Part shown: one piece after another, positions 41,886-54,579 of the stretch | How the letters are laid out: each line of letters begins with the position of its first letter | Position numbering within the stretch: position 1 is the stretch's first letter | NCBI RefSeq assembly: GCF_030272615.1 | Contig: NC_081407.1 | Span: forward strand, 373,138,998-373,202,997 | Length of the DNA stretch: 64,000 bases | Origin: Cryptomeria japonica | Taxonomy: Eukaryota; Streptophyta; Pinopsida; Cupressales; Cupressaceae | Direction of reading: 5' to 3' | The notes under the pieces: model-generated | What the model saw: the letters and a program-made list of their open reading frames with translations, nothing else | Told to the model about the DNA's origin: nothing | The model's database searches: none | Made by a program: the position numbers and the translations under genes

Positions 41886-44800
41886 CAGGATATATCTTGT
41901 CTTCCAGCTTCAATTTTTTGGAATGAGTACTTGACAGACATTGTAGGTTTGTTTGTGGAATCCTACAATGCAGATTTGGGAGACATCATTGATGATATTC
42001 ATCTTCTCTTTGATGAAAATGATCCTTTTTCGATTATTGCGAGGGAGCACTCTAACCCTCTTGTTCATTCTCTACATGATCATTCTTTCGAGGTTGACTT
42101 GATCCCGAACTGGTAGCTCTTCATTTCACTCATTTTCTCTCTATTTTCCACATAGTCAACTTTCTCATTTACAAAAGAGGGTAAATCACACTTTAACCCT
42201 TTCAATCCACTTGGAATTTGCATCCTTGTTTCCCTTGGATTTGGATCTAGTGGATTCAAGCGTCTCTTTTGAATGTAAATTTCTCCCAAGTGAAAATCAT
42301 CCTAGTGGCTTCCTTTCTCTCTCCTAGGTGGGGAGTCACTAGGATCTAATTTTCCACTTTACATTTTGGTAAAGTCAACGTCCTACATCTTAATTCTGAT
42401 TTCTTATTTGTTAGATCTAATTAATTGCAATTTGAATTTCAAATTTTCATTTCCAAGTTTGATCTATTTGCAAATTTTAGAGGTTAATTGCACAAAAACC
42501 CTAACTTTTCATTTTGAGAAAATTAAGCTTGTGAAATTTAAAATTTTAATTACTTTTTTCAGATCTGATTTCTATTTCAAAATTGCAATTCAAATCTGTC
42601 TCTTTATTCTGCAAATTCAATGGCTAAATCATAAAACCCTAATTTTTAAGATATTTCTATTTTCGACCTTTTACTGCAAATTTGACCGATCTAGACATCT
42701 CCAAATCAATTGTTTTTTCTGGATTCCGCAATAATATCATAATACCTATCATCCCTGAAAATTTTGAAAAAATTTGGTTGGACCGTGTGCACTTTTGCCA
42801 CGGTCCTCATCTTTTTTCTCGAAATTTCCTTGTTGATTGCTATGAAGGCGGTCTCATCAGTGATTCATAAGTGCCTCAAGTTTCCCCATGAGGGTTCGGC
42901 ACATGTCATCCAAGATATTGGATATCGACCCCTAGTAGCCCGTGGGGATTTTTTGTTAGATCATTTTTGGTGTGCTCCAGTGGGGCCCATGCTTCCCCGC
43001 GATTATTTGATATATCGCGTGTACTATCAGTATAAGACAGGGGAGTCAACTCCTAAATCATCGCAGTCTAGTTTTTTGTTGCCTCTCCCTGCATCGACCT
43101 CTACTCCATCTATTCTGATGACGGAGCGGGTGGTGCCTCATGTCCCCTCATCATTGGGGGTCGAGGCTAAGCCTACTCCTCTAGGTAGACCTCCATGTTC
43201 GCCTAGGACTATACAACCTCCAGTGGTGTCTTTCATTCCTGTGACTGCACTAGTGCAGACAAGGGAAAGGCACCCATGTTGTTAAAGTCTACGACCCACC
43301 CTCCCTTTGAGCTCCCAATCATGGCCGATATCCCCCATCCCTCTTGTTATGATAAAAGGAAGTGTTCCTCTCGATTTCGTTCATCATCACTCGCTCCTAC
43401 TTCGTAGCCCACGTCAGTACCCTCCATTCCCCCGGTCGCTCCTCGAGTGAAGTGGGCTAGGGCACCCATTGCTGTGAATGTTGTGCCTATTCTGGATGCA
43501 CCTCTTGCTTCATCGGTTGGGCCTTCTCCTATCCCTGACATGGTTCTGGAGGCCTCTCCTATGGAAAATGATGCTCCTAAATCCTCTCGGGCTTCCATTG
43601 GTGGCCCTCATCTTCATTGTAATCAGCATGCGCATGAGCATAAATACAATTGATGGGCCATGGCTCAAGAGTGTGATGTCACTCTGCAGGTTGTTGCTAC
43701 ATTTGCGGCACCCAGCTCTGTCGCATCATCTCCTACTTCGTCTAGCATTCTTGTTTATACATTTTCTTCAGTTTTGCTTCCAGCTGCTTTGGGGCCTCTT
43801 GACGAACCTCCCCCTGAACAGGCACAGGTCTTCATTGCCCCTTCTCTAGAGCTTCCCCTTATCACCTCTTTGTTGGACATGCCTTCATTATCTCAACCCA
43901 TTAATATGCTACATATACAGGTGACGTCTAGTGCAGCTCTTTCTACTCCCCATGTTTCGCAGTCGCTTCAGCATCTGAGCTTTCCTAGAGTCCTTCAGCC
44001 TGCTACGGTTGACAGGAGACCCGTTTCTCTTGTGCGACCCAAACTCAATTTTGAGCAGGGCCCTATTGTAGAATTTTGATATCGAAAATCCTTGTAGGTA
44101 TGATCCCCGCCCTCTTCTATGCCTATTTCAGTGCCTATCGGTTTACATGTTTTTGTGTGTGTAATTGAGAAGGCCCCGTCTTTGCCTGAATTTGTCAATG
44201 CCCCTCGTCTAGAGGTTAGCAGTCATTTCCTTGTTTTATCTTCTCCAAGTGAGTCACCTACTTCTTCTACGAAGGCTTTCATGTTCGAATCCTTGGAGGA
44301 TATCCCGGCCTTGTCCACAATCTTCACGTGATTGTTGACCCTTACCTCCTCCAAGCCTGTGAACACAAACGTTGTTGTTGCTTCGTCCCTTGCCCTCGCT
44401 GTTGGTGAGGTACCCGATGAAGCTCTCATTGTTGTCCCTCTCCGAGCTCTTCCTTCTTCTCCCTATGATCTAGATTAGGAGGACAATGATCTTCTATATG
44501 ATGACCTTTAGATTGATTATCTTTTATCTCCATCTACTTGCATGTGTGCATGATTTTGTTCTCCAGTGCTAGTGTTACATGTTTGTTCCCTCCCGTAAGA
44601 CCTAAGTTTCTTCATAGGCACTTGGATATGGGAGGTTGATTGTCTTTATCTGTTGTGCTCTCCAGGAGGACCCGAGTTACTCTATAGGTGCTTGGATACA
44701 AGAGATTTTTTAACGTATATCTTCTTCTATTTGTCTCTCTACTTCCTCTATTTGTCGCATCTTGCTTTTTCAATATTTGGAGATGATGCAAAGCGTTAGG

Positions 44801-45228
44801 GGAATCTTTTGTGTCTTCTTCCATGTTGACCCAGCCTTTTATTTTATCTTTGTCTTCATGTGCTCTTCTTCAAATTTGAGAACTTTGGCGCTATGATGAT
44901 ATACCCATCTCGCAATTCTATTACATGTCTTTTGTCACTGTTATGGGTTCTAATGCCAGCCTATCGGATCCCCCTATCCTCTTGCATTTCATTATCGATG
45001 TTGTGGGAATTTATGTATCACCACCTATTGGTGACATTCCACAGAAACATCTCCTTATGTTGACGTGCCACAACTGCTCTTCTCCTTAGAATAACATGCC
45101 TTTCATGCATATCATTCTAAGGGGGGGCCATCATATCTGCATTTTTGCATGATCTTTATGCTCTTTATTTGTCATTTAGCTTCTTGCATTTCACTTTATT
45201 GCCATTCGCTTTTTCATGTTTTTCCTAG

Positions 45229-45340
45229 GTGGGGGCCAAACCACTTGATCTTCTCCTTATCATAATTGCCTGGGTGGGGGTCAAACCACTTGATCTTTTT
45301 GATTTATCTCTTTTGCTCACCTTGGTAGGGGCCTATCTAC
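45229..45340 (+). repeat. Short GGTGGGGGCC-type repeats
   Basis: CCTAGGTGGGGGCCAAACC (45224-), CCTGGGTGGGGGTCAAACC (about 45269-) and CCTTGGTAGGGGCC (about 45319-) recur at steps of about 45-50 bases, the first two followed by ACTTGATCTT. Confidence 0.65.
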
Positions 45341-45370
45341 TACTTACCAAATTTATCTTCGATTGCTCAA

Positions 45371-45575
45371 TCATATGGCTATTTATCGTATCGCTACCCA
45401 TGCCGGCAAATATATCTATGATCGCCCTATCATATGGTTATCCATACCGGCATATCTATCGCCCTATTGTATGGTTATCCATACCGACATATTTTATCGC
45501 CCTATCATATGGTCATCCATACTAGCATACATCATCACCCTATCGTATGGATATCTAGCATAACACTCTTTGATA
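45371..45575 (+). repeat. Tandem repeat, ~37-38-bp unit
   Basis: Units start at 45423, 45460, 45498 and 45536 with CGCCCTATCATATGG or a close variant, followed by TTATCCATACCGGCAT. A weaker copy precedes at about 45371. It lies between the gypsy coding part and the polypurine tract. Confidence 0.8.
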
Positions 45576-45902
45576 TCCATACCAGTGCATCTTATATCAT
45601 AGTGGTCGCTTATCTCGTATCTTTTCGTAACTAGGGGCTTTCCTCCAAAGCGAGGTTCATTTCTGTTACACAATCTTATCTATTACCAATTTTTAAATCT
45701 ATCCTTTATCTTGCCATCTGATATGTTAGATTGCAGCTAACATATTTGTGATGTATCAATTAGCAATATCTATTCCAAATCTCATATGCTTCTTGTTGGG
45801 GGCAATCTCATCTAATCAACGACAATCTACCTCCCTATCGCAACTCTTTTCTTTATCTTCCTCTACTTTATCTGCACATCTCTCGAAAAAGACATGCTCG
45901 CT

Positions 45903-45917
45903 AAAGTGGGGGCAAAA
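45903..45917 (+). promoter_or_regulatory. Polypurine tract of the gypsy element
   Basis: AAAGTGGGGGCAAAA, directly before the LTR start TGTAATATC at 45918. This fixes the plus orientation and marks the LTR as the 3' one. Confidence 0.8.
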
Positions 45918-46003
45918 TGTAATATCAAAAATTACACCCTATGCAAACTCAACATGACAAATGGCGCCTTCCTCCATGCCATCAGAGGTCGGGTATTGCC
46001 ACC

Positions 46004-49000
46004 TGTAGTACCCCTGCCCTAATCAGATTTTTAAAGTGGTTTGACCTTGGTTGACTTTTTAAGTGGCATTCTTGAATGGTTGATTTACCAGGTTGTAATG
46101 TTAAATTCAGATATTATGATTATTGTGTGTACCTGTAAATGTGTTTTCGCGTCGACTCTTATGTAATTTTATGTGTTTTCTCGATTCATGTTATTAATCT
46201 CGAGCTAACACTTTCATTAAATATATATGTATGCATGTGTGGCTCATGGTTGCAGGAGATTGGAGGTACAGTACCGCATAGGTACGAGGTTCATCTCCAC
46301 CTAGATTCGCAGGTTTGAGTGTACCTGGTTGGTCCTAAGGAATCGGATTAGGTGGTCCTAAGACCTTCATTTTACCCTAGTCGTGCTCAAGTGAACATCG
46401 TCAATCGTCCGTCAGTTTCCCCTTTGGTTGGGTATGTGGGTCGTGTATCTGTTTGGCTTTCTTGGGTTGTGTATTGTGCATGTAGTAAAATTGAGTATTT
46501 TATCCTAAGTATTTAATTTGAGTAAATGTGTTCTTTTGCGCATTATTAAATTAAGGGACTAAATTAAATAGGACCCCTTTGTGTGATTAATCATTAATTA
46601 GAATTGCTCAATTCATGTTTGTAGCAAGTTCAATTATATGGTTATTTTTAAATATGAATTAATTAATTTAGTATATGCATTTTGAAAGGAAAGGTTAAAT
46701 AGTATTTGAAAGTAGAAATATTTTACCCTCTTTGACATTTTGAAAAAAGAAATGTTAGTTCTAATTAAATTAAGAAAATCTATTTTGGAAGAAAAGCTAT
46801 TTGTGCATATTAAATTTATTGGGAAATGATTTTTATTTGGTTGAAAAATATTTTAAACCTAAAATGGACTTTTGGTCAAAAATATTCCTTTTTAACCTAG
46901 GTTTGGAAAATATTTTGGGGAGAGTTATTTTTGGAATGGAAATTTTGGGCATTTGGGGGAGAAGGAATTTGTTGAGCTTGCAGGTTGAGCTCTTCATTGA
47001 ATCATTCTCCAAGATTGCTGATAGAGGTTGGATTCTTGTTTATCTCCTTGGTTTTTGCTAAAAGAGAGTGTTTTGATTTGGAAGAAATTTGAGTGTGTGT
47101 TGAAAAAAAATATTTCAGATTTGTGGATTAAGGAAGAGTAGTAGTTAAATCTCGAATTTGAAACCTCCTTGCTTTCTTTCTCAACCTCCAGATCAATTCT
47201 TGTTTATTCAAATTGTTTTTCATACTTGAAAGTGGGTGTGTAGGTTTTGATTAAGAAATTTCCTTTTGAATCTCTTATTTTGGTTCTTGAATTGTGAAAT
47301 AAGTTTGTGTTTGGCAAATTAGCTGGATGATTATGAGTAAATTGATTCTATTTGCCCAAATATGAAACTTGGTTGGAGAATTCTTCCCAGTTTTAACTTT
47401 CTGGGACTATTTATTCCAAAATTACAATGACATTGAAAATCATTGTTATTTTGGAAATTAACTTGTTTATTTTGTCTCGGTCTGAGACTGCGTATGCTTT
47501 TGGGAGGGGTTTTCTTTTAAATGAGAAAAAAAAAAAATTAAAAAATTATATGTTAACCCACATGACAGGGAATACCCACCACGTGGGCTGGTAGTTTCTT
47601 GCTACCGTAGGGTAGCAGCACTACCGGTTGGTAGTGTCTGCTACCGGTTAGTAGCCGCACTACCGGTTGGTAGCGTCTGCTACCGGTTAGTAGCCGCACT
47701 ACCGGTTGGTAGCAGCACTACCGACAGGTAGCTGCCCCCCGCTAATCTCTCTTGCGGTGTTAACTAAATATTTTTATATATATTTTAATTTTAATTAGAA
47801 TATATTTAAATTGAGATTTAAATTGTATATTTTTACATTTAGCTCGTTAAAAATAAATAACATATGGGTTTTGGTAACTTTAGAAAGTGGAATTAATTTA
47901 TGTTATTTAGTAAATTTCAGAGCAATGAAATGATATATTTATATTATTTGGGAAATCTTAAGAAAGGAAATATTATAGTATTGAATATTGGAAAGGAAAT
48001 ATTATATTATTGGTTAATTCTTGGAAATTAAAACAACATATTAGTTGGAGATTTCTGAGTTTTAATGATATGTTAATTGGGGAATCTTGAAGATAGATAG
48101 ATAGAGTTAGAGAATTGATGACATTTTCTCTTAATGAAATATGGATATTAGATGAGAAAATACATTTAATAATGTTTTATTTTTATGTATTGGATTATAG
48201 GCATGATCTTACGATTGCAATTTTGCTAGTGAAATTGTTATGTAATGGCGATTTTTTCCAAAACTATTTATGGATGTTTAGATCAATTTGGAAACTTGAT
48301 CGATCTGTATTTCTAAACAATATGGAAAAAGATTATCATTTTCATATTTATGCCTATGCATGTTTATTTTTTTGTATTCGCATTTGATTAAGAAATGGAA
48401 AGTCCTTGATTGTGATTGTTGGATATTGTCGTATATCTACTTTGGAATCCGCTTATGTCCTTGATCTCGGGTATTGAATGTTTTCATGTGATGGTTTTGT
48501 ATTTGGTCATGTCCTTGATTGCAAGTATTGGTTGTGGTTATGTGGTTGACTGTAGCTGGTTATGTCTCTAGTCAGAGAATCGTCAGTCAGTGCACCTCAT
48601 GTGAGGACTTGTTTAGCTAGGTGGGTATTTCTACCGTATTGAACTCTATATGCTTGACCTAGTGTATACCTTGGTTTTTGGAGTTTCGTTTGATTATGGT
48701 CTAGTGTCATATGGGAAAGTGGCTTTCGAGTGGGGGTCGCGCCCAAAGTGGTTGCAGGGTAACCCATCGAGAGTGTGTCTAAATAAGTGATAACCTAATA
48801 GCACATTAGAGAGTTTAGTTAATGAAAATGCTAAGTAAGATAATTGTGCCTCATGCATGGGATGAGGGCTAGTATAGACTCGACATGCAGTGAGAAGGCC
48901 TGAAATGGCAAACCCACAACCTTGTCTTCACAAAAGAATGTGTTGGGTCCACATGAGGCTTGGATGGGTCAGAGGTTTGGGAAAGGTTGCCAGGGTAACC

Positions 49001-50058
49001 CAGTAGATGGGGTCGGGACCTATTGAGGCCTGCCAGGGTAACCATACCAAGTTATGTGATGACACTTGTCCCTTATGTTCACTAGTGTGCAGTTTGTGTT
49101 GTCTTTGCTAGGAGCACTGTTGTGGACTCATATCTAGTTGTGTTGCCCTTGTGAGAACCTGGTATTCATGATAGACCATGGGTTTCTTATGATGGGTTGC
49201 GAAGACTTAGTTTTACGGATGCTCTAGTTATTCTTTTATTATTGCTTCTTATCATGTTCAGATGGATCCTTTTCTTTTTCTGGGATCATTCATGTATCTA
49301 TTGGACCGATGTGGTCGTATGTATTATTGGTTTATGTACGCCTTGATGGGAGGATGTAAATGATGTGAACTGTATGTATTCTTCACCCTATTATTTATCA
49401 GAGGGGTCTTGCAGTTGACCAAACCCGGAGATGTAGCCCACTAGGGGTGAACTCCGATATCATTTCGGTGTTATGTGGTATTTATGTTTTTTGGTTTCCT
49501 TTTTAATTTAGCATGTATGGATGGCTTTATGGTTTAAATGTATAATGTGGATTAGATGATGTTAATCTTAAATGCATGCATGTATTTATCTTAGTAAATG
49601 TTGTAATATGGATCATGAAGAATGTAAATTTGAATAATGGAAGAGTATTCATTAGGTTTTTTTTATGCAATTAAAGTATGCATGGAGATTAGATGCATGA
49701 CATGTGCTTTATTGCAAGATTGAACTTAATGTATGGTTAAATTTTAATGGATGAACTTAATCATGTTATCTATATTTTTAATCTACTGAGCGAATTTATC
49801 CTTTGTTTAAGGTATTATCATATCATTAAGTTAGTCAACTTAATTGGATTAATTAGCATGAGTTGAGTTAAGTGTTGAATCAAGTAATCACATTGGGAAA
49901 CTCTTTAGGTGTTAGTTAAGTCAACCATTGTGTACTCTGAACTTAATGATTAACTCATTGTATCATTATGTTGTTTTAACTTTTTTTTTTTAAATTATTT
50001 GCACTCTATTCTTGTGTTTTAGCTTTATCCCTTCAGGGTTTCCTGGCGGGGCATTACA
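46004..50058 (+). mobile_element. Solo LTR, 4,055 bp, nested in the gypsy LTR
   Basis: It begins TGTAGTACCCCTGCC and ends GGCGGGGCATTACA. These ends are inverted complements over about 14 positions with few mismatches. It is flanked by the 5-bp direct repeat CCACC (45999-46003 and 50059-50063). No primer site, polypurine tract or coding sequence is attached, and the host LTR continues on both sides, so this is a solo LTR left by recombination. It contains a GC-rich hairpin array (47602-47731) and no called gene. At 4 kb it is long for an LTR but within the range of conifer gypsy elements. Confidence 0.85.
47602..47731 (+). repeat. Array of seven 14-nt hairpins, 19/20-nt period
   Basis: CTACCGGTTGGTAG-type units start at 47602, 47621, 47641, 47660, 47680, 47699 and 47718. 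Each can fold as CTACC...GGTAG or CTAC...GTAG. Alternating GGTTGG and GGTTAG centres and alternating spacers make a higher-order unit of 39 bases. The array is GC-rich within AT-rich LTR sequence. Confidence 0.9.
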
Positions 50059-51104
50059 CCACCTTTGTGCCTTTGTCCACCCGGGATCACTTCATCAACT
50101 CCAAGCTGATCTCTACCAACTCCGCCAACCTGTCACCTTCGGGGACTATGGCATGGTGTAGAGACATTTGTGAGGCATGCTAGTGTCCCACGAATCTGAT
50201 AGCCTGCAGGTGGTTGTTTGAGCATTATGCCTGGGCCTGGAAGGAATCGTAATGCTCTTTCATGCACCCACCGATGTCGATTTTCCTTCCAGGGCCTATA
50301 TCTCTCCTGTTTGAAAGCATTTTTAGGATCTTTTGGCATTTTTTAGATTACCTTTTACAAGTTGAAGCTCTTGGCGATATCTCTTGGGACAACATTCACA
50401 TTTCCTATTACGAAGACCACCATTGTTTCAGCTTTCCAGATAGCTCATAGCACTATTGTCGTAACATCTTGAAAAGGGGAGTTTACTTGTTCTCTTTTCC
50501 ATTTATCTCATGCATTATCATTCTTTTATCTTGCATTGTCATTCAATTATCTTTATCATTTATTTTCCCCATGGATTTTATCTGGGTTGTCTGTGGAGGT
50601 GGAAACACCAAAATGGGGTTCTGATTTAGGCAGATGGTAGACTCCAAAACACAACCCCCAACATTTTTTCTCTCTCATGTGTGTAGGTGAATAATCATAG
50701 GAAGATGGTAACCTTGTGGGAGGCTTCAATCGTGGACCGGTTGTGAGTCTCTTTCTCACCTTCTCTCCTTCTACTTTATCCAATTTTTTTCATATTCCAC
50801 ATCTGTTAGTTTAGTTTACTTGTTTTTCGTGTTATACTGCATTATACTCACAATTGGAGCTTTCTGTATGGGTTATGTACCATGTCCATACTAGACAAAA
50901 GTGTGTCACGTTGGTATCCCAGACTTGCGCTCGTCCTTAGGATAGAGGCTTGACAGAGCCGTCTCAGAGTCTTGGGTTGTGAGTAGTTTCTCTAGTTTGT
51001 CATTTTTATCCCCTGGTTCATCTTAGCGCCAGTTTGAGTGAGGTATCAGAGGGTCTTTTTGTTCTCTTGGATTTATCATCCTTGAGGTAGAAAATCTCCT
51101 CTGT

Positions 51105-54016
51105 TACACTGAGATATTTCAACTAATTGCTTTTCACGCTCCTTGGACTTCTTCTCAATATTCTCAGTGAACTTTGACAATGATAGACATGATTTATAAA
51201 TGTTACCACCTTCGGATAATGCATCTTGAATTCTCTTAACACAAGTATCTAATGTAACTCTATCATCGGAAATCATTCTTTTCAATGTTCTGAGCCTCTT
51301 GGCATTAAATTCACCATGGACCTTTACCTCAGCTGACTTCTCCAATGACTCAAAATGAGTACTCACCGAATTGATCAAAATTTTCAGCTGGCTGGAAGGA
51401 GAATCAGATGTATCCTTATGAAATGTAAGCATTATTTTCTCCAAGATGCCAGATGAAAGACTCACAAGCTCATTGTCCTCTATGTGAGACTTTAAGATCT
51501 CTTCTCTTGCCTTAGCCAATGCAAGAGATGCTAGCTTTAGCTTTTGGATCAGAGAGAGAGAATCTAAGTTAATTGGCCCTTGAGACAATGTCGGATCATC
51601 AAAAATTTGCTTTTCTTTTTCAAGAAAGTCTTTTACATCATCTGCAGTGTCTCTTGTTGCATCCTTCTTATCTTTTGCATCTAATTCTGTCTTGACCTCT
51701 TTAAGACCTGCATCATCAACAACCAGAGCTTGATTCTCAACTGAGGGCGTTGTATCCATGGGTTGATCTAGAGGATTTTGTGTATCCTCGTCCTCATTAT
51801 CATTACCTATCTCCTCTCCACCTTTATTCAACTCATCTCCCTTCTTATCTTTAACTATATCTTCCATTTACGGAGCAGATGGAACACTTACATTAGCTTG
51901 ATCTTCTTTGGGCTGATATTTTTGTGATGTCAAAGTAGATGAGACAACATCATACTGATTCCTTTACAAAATTGGCTTTAGGATTGTCTCAGTATCCTTT
52001 ATTACTTCATCTACTTTCCCAATCATAATTTTAATTATCCTGGTTTTACTTCTAAAATGTTGATGGGCTTCCTTGAGTATTCTTTTTATTTCCTCAACTG
52101 CTATTACCGTACATATGTTAACAATTACATATTCCTTCACTATTTTATCTTCAACTTTAGCAGTTTGTTTTCTCATTTCCAAAATATCATATAAACCTTT
52201 TGGAATCTCTGACATTATTTCTATAAGTACCTTATTATAGATGTTCAAGTATTTAATTGTAGCTTCCTCTAAAGTCATTTTTCCATTATCATCAAAATTG
52301 TCATACCATTCAGACATTGGCTTCAAATTTCCATTCTTTACAACCTCATCCATAATTTCGTCTAATGACATAGGAGGTTTGATTGTGACTCTTACTTGCT
52401 TAATTACCGAGTCTATTCCGGAGGTTTTTGGTTTCTTGCTTGGCTTGTCTCCACAAGATGGCTTCTCTTGAGCAACTTTAGTGGCCTTAGCTGCTTTGTC
52501 CTTTACCTCCTTAACTGCATCATCGGATTATGTCTCCTCATCATCAAAAGTTGTAACATATACTCTAGATCCCATTTCTTTCTTCCTCTTCCCTTCGCCA
52601 TCGGATGATTTGGCTTGGGGTTTTGGAGATCTTACGAGTCTTTGAGGACCGGAGGAGGGTGCAAAGCTCCTTGACTGACTAGGCTTTGGAGCAGAGACTT
52701 CCAATTTATCCTTTTACTGCTTCGTTGGCTCCTCAGTAGGTAAAATATTTCTCTTCCTCGCTTCCTGAACAGCCTCCTTATAAATCCCTCTGCTCTCTAC
52801 ATATGCTTCCACTTCTTTCCTCTCTTTTCTCTGAATTTTTGGTTTCTTGAATTGCTTGTGCAGCTTCAATCTCTTCTCAGCATAAGTACCAAATCTTTCC
52901 TCAAAGGGATCTACTGGTTTGCTTAACAAATGTTGAGCATATAGATCCAATATGTTCTCGTCTACATCATACTCCATGGGCATGATCCATACAATCTTGG
53001 GTTCAACAGCTTCCATCAGACATTGGTCAATATCCACCATGAAGTAAATTGTATCTTAAAATTTCTCAACTACAATCTTGGGGATTCTCTCCCTTCATGC
53101 ATTTCACTCTGAAAGTTCTTGAAATAGCCCCATAAAATAGCTTTCTGGGCCTTAGTGTCACCAACATTATATAATAATTCTCTGATTTTTACTTCCATAG
53201 GTCTGTCATAAGCCCATTGGACTTGTCCAACTCCCAGAACTTCATTCATGAAGTAGAAAATAGACACAAGATCATAGTTCTTTACCTGAACAGATGTTTC
53301 TTGTCTTGCTTGATTTTTTCCAAGTTCTTCATTAACTCAATCTGAAGCAACTCAAATAGATCATACTTCTTGTCCTCTCGGATCATCTCATAAGCAACAT
53401 ATATGGTGGTTTTGAATAAAGAGTTATCTCTACTGGAATAGTAAATCTTATATCCAATCACCATTGAATAAAATCTGACATCATACTCCAGAATGTCATT
53501 GATTTTCATGGCTCTTTTGTTGAACCTCGAACAAGTTGCATCTGTGACAATCTAGTTCTTTACTGACTCCAATGAGGGTAGCTCACCAGATGAACACAAT
53601 CTTGTTACATCCCTAATAGCATTCTTGGTGATTTTGAAAGGTTTTTTTAGCCACATAAATTCATCATGCATTTTGCTAAGCACGTATCGAACCCACTCAA
53701 TTTCATCGAACATCGGAAATTTAGCGAACAGAACAAAACCCTTATCCTCCAACAATTGAAATTATGTTTTTAGCCTAAAATTCCCTTCAATCAACTGCTT
53801 GTTGTAAAGATTCAATAGATGGGAGCTTCCCAAATCCTCAATGTTGTAATGTGTGTAAACCCTAATGTCTTTGATGTGTAAAACACCGTGTGGAACCGAT
53901 GAAAATGCACTCTTTGGATTATCTTCCATGGAGATAAATGGGTGCTTATTAAAATCTGGTCAAGCTCTCTTAGTGATGTCTACGACTAGTGGGGTTGCAG
54001 ATCCAGAGGCAGCCAT
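51105..54016 (-). pseudogene. Long additional coding region of E3, unknown function, fossil
   Basis: About 2.9 kb. The N-terminal side reads MAASGSATPLVVDITKRA and later ITKNAIRDVTRLCSSGELPS and RAMKINDILEYDVRFYSMVI. This resembles the 'putative plant transposon protein' type of sequence found beside plant retroelements; the assignment is soft. The middle (53040-52714) is basic. The 52371-51964 part aligns with E1 (EEATIKYLNIYNKVLIEIMS). The 51867-51105 end is acidic with coiled coils (NEDEDTQNPLDQPMDTTPSV). It occupies the place after gag where pol would be expected. Not intact. Confidence 0.55.
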
Positions 54017-54579
54017 TTCAAAAACCTCAAACTTAAAAAGTTTCAACAAAAAATACCTTGACCACCAGATTAGGAAATTTGCGCGGCAAGCCTTCTTCAC
54101 GCTTTGGTCTCTGAAAATTCTGCTTGCAGAGCTCTCTCTTCTTCTTCTCTCAAATTTAAAGTGAGAAATGAAGTGATTAAATCACTTTTTATCTTCCACA
54201 CACCTAACTTTTAGGTGTAATAAATGCACTTTTCCCTAATACTTCTGAATACCCTGCATACACAAACAAATCATCAAGAAATCCTCCGTGGCTCTTCAAT
54301 TTCGTTAAACTCTTCTGAAAATCCTTCAAAAACATATGCACCACTATAATTTAGCTACTGATAATCTATTGATATTTTGGCACAAACATCTGGTAAGGGA
54401 GAAAAGATCTACATGAAGACTCCCCTTAGGCCAGAAGCTTCAATCTAATTCCCAGAGGAATTTGCAGCACCAGAATCAAGTGCGGACCTGTTTCCAATAT
54501 CTAAATCACTCTTCTTCACCCATTTCTTCTTCATCTAATCTTTGATTTCTTCCACTTTTGCTTTCCCCTTTTCATCTGC

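Larger units (their letters stand above)
38161..42110 (+). mobile_element. Ty1/copia retrotransposon fragment (5' LTR, leader, gag, protease)
   Basis: A plus-strand element: LTR 38161-38612, primer site right after it, a leader of about 1.65 kb with a GC-rich island, gag about 40267-41200, and the beginning of pol (protease and GAG-pre-integrase region) to about 41885 or slightly beyond. Integrase, RT, RNase H and the 3' LTR are missing; gypsy-like sequence follows. It is broken. Confidence 0.8.
42111..45917 (+). mobile_element. Ty3/gypsy-like internal fragment, plus strand
   Basis: Decayed coding sequence upstream of a polypurine tract and LTR. One stretch (42850-43050) reads HKCLKFPHEGSAHVIQDIGY and PRDYLIYRVYYQYKTGEST. 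It resembles the linker between protease and RT of Tat-type gypsy elements; this is a soft call. The frames at 43447-44330 are proline/serine-rich. RT, RNase H and integrase were not seen. Tandem repeats precede the polypurine tract, as is common in this group. Broken. Confidence 0.55.
45918..51104 (+). repeat. 3' LTR of the gypsy element, interrupted by a solo LTR
   Basis: It starts TGTAATATCAAAAATTACA at 45918, is interrupted at 46004-50058, and resumes at 50064. Its right edge is taken at about 51104 (CTCTGTTACA), where E3 coding sequence begins. That edge is an estimate. Own length would be about 1.1 kb. The open frames within 50133-50783 are not called. Confidence 0.55.

Noticed and set aside
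45918-50058. One LTR running from 45918 to 50058
   Set aside because: The better inverted ends start at 46004 and are flanked by CCACC on both sides, so 46004-50058 is a separate solo LTR and 45918 is the start of the outer LTR.
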